This document shows positions 59,301 through 64,000 of a stretch of DNA of 64,000 nucleotides, in pieces. Every line of letters starts with the position of its first letter. The stretch's first letter is position 1. This stretch comes from Clonostachys chloroleuca (Eukaryota; Ascomycota; Sordariomycetes; Hypocreales; Bionectriaceae): contig JBANAY010000004.1 of assembly GCA_037952775.1 (NCBI GenBank), forward strand, positions 14,694,001 through 14,758,000, written 5' to 3'. Position numbers and translations under genes: made by a program. Below the pieces are notes generated by a model. It did not search any database and was not told where the DNA came from. It saw only the letters and a program-made list of their open reading frames with translations.

Positions 59301-61244
59301 ACCTAAGACGGTAGGTCTTAGTTTGGATTGGACTGGGACGATTCGCAGACAGAGAGGACGAGGGCAGCATCGTGAGGTCAGTTGCTCGAACGGCTTCAGT
59401 GATGTCATGGTTCCGTGTCATGGCGGCCAGAGTCGACGTGATTCGGATGTTGGGTAGAGCCCCTCCTCGCAACCTCACCATTTTGGGGGGCAGTATGTAA
59501 TAATTACGACTTGGAGCGTTAAGGGCGGTTGCTGAGGTCGCTGGCGCGCTGATTGGATGGTGGTAGAGGGGTGGAGAAGAGGATGGAAGTACGATGATGG
59601 AAAGGGCTCCCTCCTGCAATGACGGTGGCACTGACGGACCACTGACGGTGGGCTGCATAGTGGAGCTGAGGGGGCACCGTTCGTCACTGTCACCGTACTA
59701 GACAGTGATCCACAGGGGGGCCCTCAGGGGACAGCCAATCCGCTACTCCCATTCCATCATCGTATTAACCCCGTTCAACATTGAGGTATAATATGTGAAG
59801 CGGCGAGCGACCGGCCGAAGGTAATGATCAGGAAGCAGCAGTTGTCTCGGATATCGGTGGTATTCTGGGGAGGAGCAAGAATGTAGTCGCCAGCTGTGCC
59901 TATGCATGTGTGAACTCTGTGGCTCTATCCACCGTACGAAATGGTCACTGCCAACCAAGCAAAGGGCTCGTGGCTGGTCTTGGCGCCGACGTCTGGACTC
60001 ATGAGACCAGGTCTCTGAATGACTCGTCGCCTGCGCGAGATAATGCACTGTAAGGTATGTAACGGTGGGCACCGAAAGGGCATGGGCTCGTCGGATGCAT
60101 CTTACGTGTGGGCATGCTTGGGCAGAGCAGCAGATACGGTGGAGCGAGGAGTCATCATTCAGAAACGCCCAAGGACATGCGGAAGGGCTGGAGATTGTCG
60201 ACGGCACTTTGCGAGGTTCCTCCGTGCGTTAGTACAGAGCTGGTGATCACTAAAAATTGGACCCCTGGTCCCTACTGCCCTGATTATGAGGGGTCTGCTT
60301 CGATGATGATGACAGCGGCCCCCAGAAGAGCCTCTGCGGCACGATGACGATGGACATGGCAGAGAGCTGCTCCTGGCTAGCGGCGGTCAATGGGCACAGA
60401 AATGCAACTGCTTTGCCTGTCTGTGCAGGTAATGTTTTGCGTCGGCCGTAGCGCAGCGTCGAGACAAACCTAACAGACAAGACAAAAGTCAATCAATCCA
60501 TCAATCAGCCAGCCATCGGCCTTGATCCATGCATGTGCTGCTGCAGCCGCCTCTTTTAGGCGACCAAGCCGCTGCTTGATTTGGCCGTGCTGCCTGCCCG
60601 GCTGATCGATCTCACTGGACGGGCTGCTGTGCATGGATGATGGATGGCTGAATGTATGTACGTCTGATGGCGGATGATGGATCCATCCACCCATCCCATC
60701 CACCCATTCCCCTCCCCCTCAATGCCTCCCTCCCCTTGCTCCTCCCAGTGGCCCTGGTGGCTTCTGCTGGTCCCACCTTGGTGCATTGGCATTGCCTTCG
60801 ATTGCACATGTAGTTATGTAGCTTCTTGCCCCGATGCCACTGCCCTTTACCCACCGCACCTGCGGCCGATTTGAGTCTGGCGGCCTGTGGGTAGACGTAA
60901 TGTATCTCTCTCGGCCCCATACCAGGCAGGTTCCATGCCAGGTCGATTGTCGACTGTCATGTCGTGTCTGATATCATTCCCATCCTCGCCCACATCCCTC
61001 GCCTTCACTGCCCGAGCCCATTTATATAAACACGCTCCCGCCCGCTCTGCCCCTCAAGATCTTTCTCATCATTCCTAAACCATATCAAACTAGCTCAAGA
61101 GCGCTAAACTCTCTTTCCTCTTCCTCTTCTCCATCTTCTTCAATCTTCCTCCTCCGACCACTCCCCACATCCAACAAGCAGTGTGGGACATATCGCCTTT
61201 GCCTCAACTTCATCCACCTACATCCATACAAACCCACCGCCATC
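56370..61244. other. 4.9 kb intergenic region, no gene recognised
   Basis: The largest gene-free stretch in the conserved half. Frames up to 154 codons occur on both strands, but none has a family signature, splice logic or the C-ending codon bias of the flanking genes. Low-complexity CATCCACC repeats lie around 60,670-60,720. It probably includes a long promoter for the dehydrogenase and may hide noncoding transcripts. Confidence 0.45.
61023..61030 (+). promoter_or_regulatory. TATA box of mannitol-1-phosphate dehydrogenase
   Basis: TATATAAA 215 bases before the start codon, followed by a long pyrimidine-rich leader (61,060-61,160) and a C/A-rich stretch directly before the ATG. Confidence 0.6.
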
Positions 61245-62482
61245 ATGGTTAAGAAGGCTGTTCACTTCGGCGCTGGCAACATCGGTATGCTCCTCTTTGA
61301 TTCAATGTCTTTCTTGCAAAAAATCAGCATCTAACCTTGCTTCTAGGCCGCGGTTTCGTTGCCTGCTTCCTCCACAACTCCGGCTTCGAGGTCGTGTTCG
61401 CTGATGTCAATGGCGACCTGATCAACCAGCTTAATGAGACGCCCGAGTACCATGTCATCGAGGTTGGCTCTGAGGGCACCACCAAGAACACCATTTCCAA
61501 CTACCGCGCCGTCAACTCAAGAACCCACGAGCAAGACTTGATTGAGGAGATCCGCACGGCCGAGGTCGTCACCTGCTCTGTTGGTCCCAACATCCTTAAA
61601 TTCATCGCCCCTGTCATCGCCAAGGGCATCGATCTCCGCTCCAACGATGCCGAGCCTTTGCATGTCATTGCCTGCGAGAATGCCATTGGCGCCACAGACA
61701 CTCTTGCCGGCTTCATCATCAACAACACCGCCGAGGATCGCCGTGAGGACCACCACCTCCGCGCTCGTTACGCCAACTCGGCCATTGACCGCATTGTGCC
61801 CGCCCAAGACCCCAACGCCGGCCTTGACGTAACTCTCGAGAAGTTCTTCGAGTGGGTCGTTGACAAGACTCCCTTCGAGGACGTCGGTATCCCCGACATT
61901 GTCGGCATCAACTGGGTCAGCAACCTTGGCCCTTACATCGAGCGCAAGCTCTTCACCGTCAACACTGGCCATGCCACCGCTGCCTACCACGGCTACAACC
62001 GCAGAAAGCGCACTGTTTTCGATGCTCTCCAGGACAAGACTATCCTTGCCGAGGTTCGCGGCGCTCTACAAGAGACCAAGAACCTCATCGTAAACAAGCA
62101 CGGCATTCCCGAAGAGGAGCAGGAGGCCTATGTCAACAAGATCATCAAGCGCATTGGCAACCCTCACTTGGAGGATGCTGTAGAGCGTGTCGGCCGTGCT
62201 CCCCTCCGCAAGCTCTCTCGCAAGGAGCGTTTCATTGGCCCCGCCGCTGAGCTGGCCGAGAATGGCCAGCCCATTAAGTACCTCCTCGATGCCATCGAGA
62301 TGGCCTTCCGCTTCCAGGGTTACGAGGAGGACGAAGAGTCCAAGGAGCTGGAGAAGATCATGGCAGACAACAGCGCCGAGGACGTCGTCGCCAAGGTATG
62401 TGGCATTCAAACCACAGAGAAGATCTACCCCAGCCTTCTCGAGGTCGTCAAGCGTGTGCAAGACGACGGCCGTGAGGATTGA
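61245..62482 (+). CDS. Mannitol-1-phosphate 5-dehydrogenase
   Basis: Reduces fructose-6-phosphate to mannitol-1-phosphate with NADH, the first step of fungal mannitol synthesis. Exon 1 61245-61284, intron 62 nt (GTATGC...TAG, branch CTAAC), exon 2 61347-62482; 391 residues. The N-terminus [18 protein letters not shown] carries the dinucleotide motif across the splice. Catalytic-region blocks are [12 protein letters not shown] and the polyol dehydrogenase signature [17 protein letters not shown] with the active-site Lys and His. The C-terminus [14 protein letters not shown] is typical. Standard length, strongly C-biased codons. Two genes share the sugar-phosphate node with the isomerase upstream. 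Confidence 0.96.
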
Positions 62483-64000
62483 CTTGCTGGCTCACCGGCG
62501 ACCGCCAAATTTACTGCTGGTGAAGGACCTCGACGGACGGGGCACAAGCTTTGACAGACTCCTCGTCAATCTTTTTTCCCCTTGAGTCGCTATGGATAAC
62601 GCAGGATACGATACCAAATTTATTAGTGTTTTTTTTTTTTTTTTTTTTTTTTTTGCTTTTGTCAGGCGTTTTACTATACAGAGGCATACAACATGGTCTG
62701 TCACTTCATACCCAGCTTAACTGGGCGGCTAGCCTGGCGTTTGATGGAGGATTGGAATAAAATTGAATTCAATTGAATCGAAATATTTGATCTAAGCATT
62801 TCCACCATTTCTAATCTGTCCCCTCTGGGTGTATAGTTGATCGCTAATTATTGATTGGTCCTCAGTAAGCCCCTGTGTACCATGATAGCGACCACGTAAT
62901 GAGTGGTGACACGACCATCGCGAGCCATGCCATCTCACCACGGAGCGATGATCCTTCTCTATATAGCATCTAGGGACCCGGAACTTGAATCTTTATAAAA
63001 TTCAGAAGAATAGCCTTAAGATTTTCAGGCGGAATCTCATGGCTTATTTTCTTAAATAAGTTTTCATGGCCATACAATTTCAATTCATCCTATTCAGGAT
63101 TCCCATCGCCCAGTTATCCAGCAATACTAGCTATCTCTACAAGCTACTTGGTCTTAAACAACTTGACAAACTCAGATGAAGAGTGTATGTTGCTTTTATG
63201 GGATTAATCCCAGCAATTGAGAAATTAAGTTATCACGAGACGGTGGCTCGATGCAAAACATGATCGAGATCCTGATACTACCTACTGTTTTGGTTAATAA
63301 CAGCCCCAATATCACCACAACCCCCGCTCCGAACTCGAACATGGGGTATAAAAAACATGAAAGAAAAGCTTAAATTATCGTGCATCGACAGTCTTATATT
63401 TGGTCGATTCTTTACATCCAGTCGAGGAGATTGTGATGAAGATGCAGGGGAAATGCGCCCGATCTTATATAAACGTCCGTCTCTATCGAAAAAGGCACAG
63501 CCTCAAGCGAAAGGCCCAAAAACCTTGTGAGATGGCTGAATTGTTTGAGGAATTCTCACGAGTTATTGAAATGGCCCCGGAACAACCCATGGAAGCTGAT
63601 CATTGATCGGTGATGCTTGAGTTGTCAACTATTGCCATATTCGCCGGCATGTATTTTACCAATTCAAAATTTATGCACGATTACCATATAGGAACATTAA
63701 TAGGCTGTAGAAGTCTATGATTCGGAATAATAGCAGATCGTCAGTGTACGAAGATTAACATGCCCTGAATACCGATGCTCGGGAATCCCTAGATTGATAA
63801 TAAGAGTAAGACGTATGGAGAAGCTAACGAAATGCGATGTTATTAAAGTGACCAATTCTCCCCTTGGGCGAGTAAGTCAATGTCTAAAGTCTTGCACATA
63901 TCTAGGCGATAGTAGCCAAAAATTTAGTGTCGTGGGACTACCCTATTCTACTCTGCCCTCGTATGGATTCATCCAAGGTCAGCATTCATTATAGAGGTCT
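62483..64000. other. 3' region of the dehydrogenase and gene-free end of window
   Basis: A run of 26 T residues (62,629-62,654) lies about 150 bases after the stop, near where the transcript would end. The remaining 1.3 kb is moderately AT-rich and holds no recognisable gene; frames at 63400-63606 and 63794-63994 lack any family resemblance. Confidence 0.5.

Noticed and set aside
59743..60207. 154-codon minus-strand frame in the 4.9 kb intergenic region
   Set aside because: No family signature, no splice context, and codon use unlike the flanking core genes.

Overview
The window is nuclear DNA of a filamentous ascomycete, most likely a sordariomycete close to the Hypocreales. Almost every gene is split by 44-132 nt introns with GT(AAGT)...(T/C)AG ends and CTAAC/CTGAC branch sites. 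The gene set is fungal (Zn2Cys6 regulator, RTA1 protein, YPK1 kinase, OLE1 desaturase with C-terminal cytochrome b5, mannitol-1-phosphate dehydrogenase), and one 2.2 kb block carries the signature of repeat-induced point mutation (RIP). The placement is inferred from gene content and intron style, not from a database search.

Bases 1-26,850 are a repeat-rich, rearranged accessory region. It opens with the end of a Tc1/mariner element whose transposase looks intact (one intron, visible terminus). A degraded stretch, a PAQR/haemolysin-III membrane protein and a divergent V-ATPase subunit a gene follow. Two thiosulfate/mercaptopyruvate sulfurtransferase genes face each other; one is truncated and the other has Ser in place of the catalytic Cys. 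Next comes a patchwork of fragments: an internally deleted V-ATPase copy, ankyrin repeats and a RidA tail. After an OLE1-type desaturase come Helitron-like and kinase-like fragments, a chromodomain/AT-hook protein and the AT-rich RIP block (24.6-26.85 kb).

Bases 27,470-41,530 hold what looks like a catabolic gene cluster for a nitrogen-containing substrate. It has a ketopantoate-reductase-like enzyme, an amadoriase/amine-oxidase-like flavoenzyme, a succinate-semialdehyde-type aldehyde dehydrogenase, a Zn2Cys6 regulator, a Dal5-type transporter and a D-amino-acid oxidase. Both oxidases end in peroxisomal-type tripeptides (SKI and ANL). A plausible logic is uptake, peroxisomal oxidation to oxo-acid and aldehyde plus H2O2, then reduction or oxidation of the products.

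Bases 42,500-62,500 are ordinary core genome: an RTA1 lipid-translocator-like protein, COPI beta-prime (SEC27), the AGC kinase YPK1, glucose-6-phosphate isomerase and mannitol-1-phosphate 5-dehydrogenase. The last two share fructose-6-phosphate and lie in tandem, separated by 4.9 kb of noncoding DNA. The final 1.5 kb shows no recognisable gene. Exon boundaries below were worked out by hand from splice motifs, reading frame and family conservation; summed exon lengths are multiples of three for every complete spliced gene.
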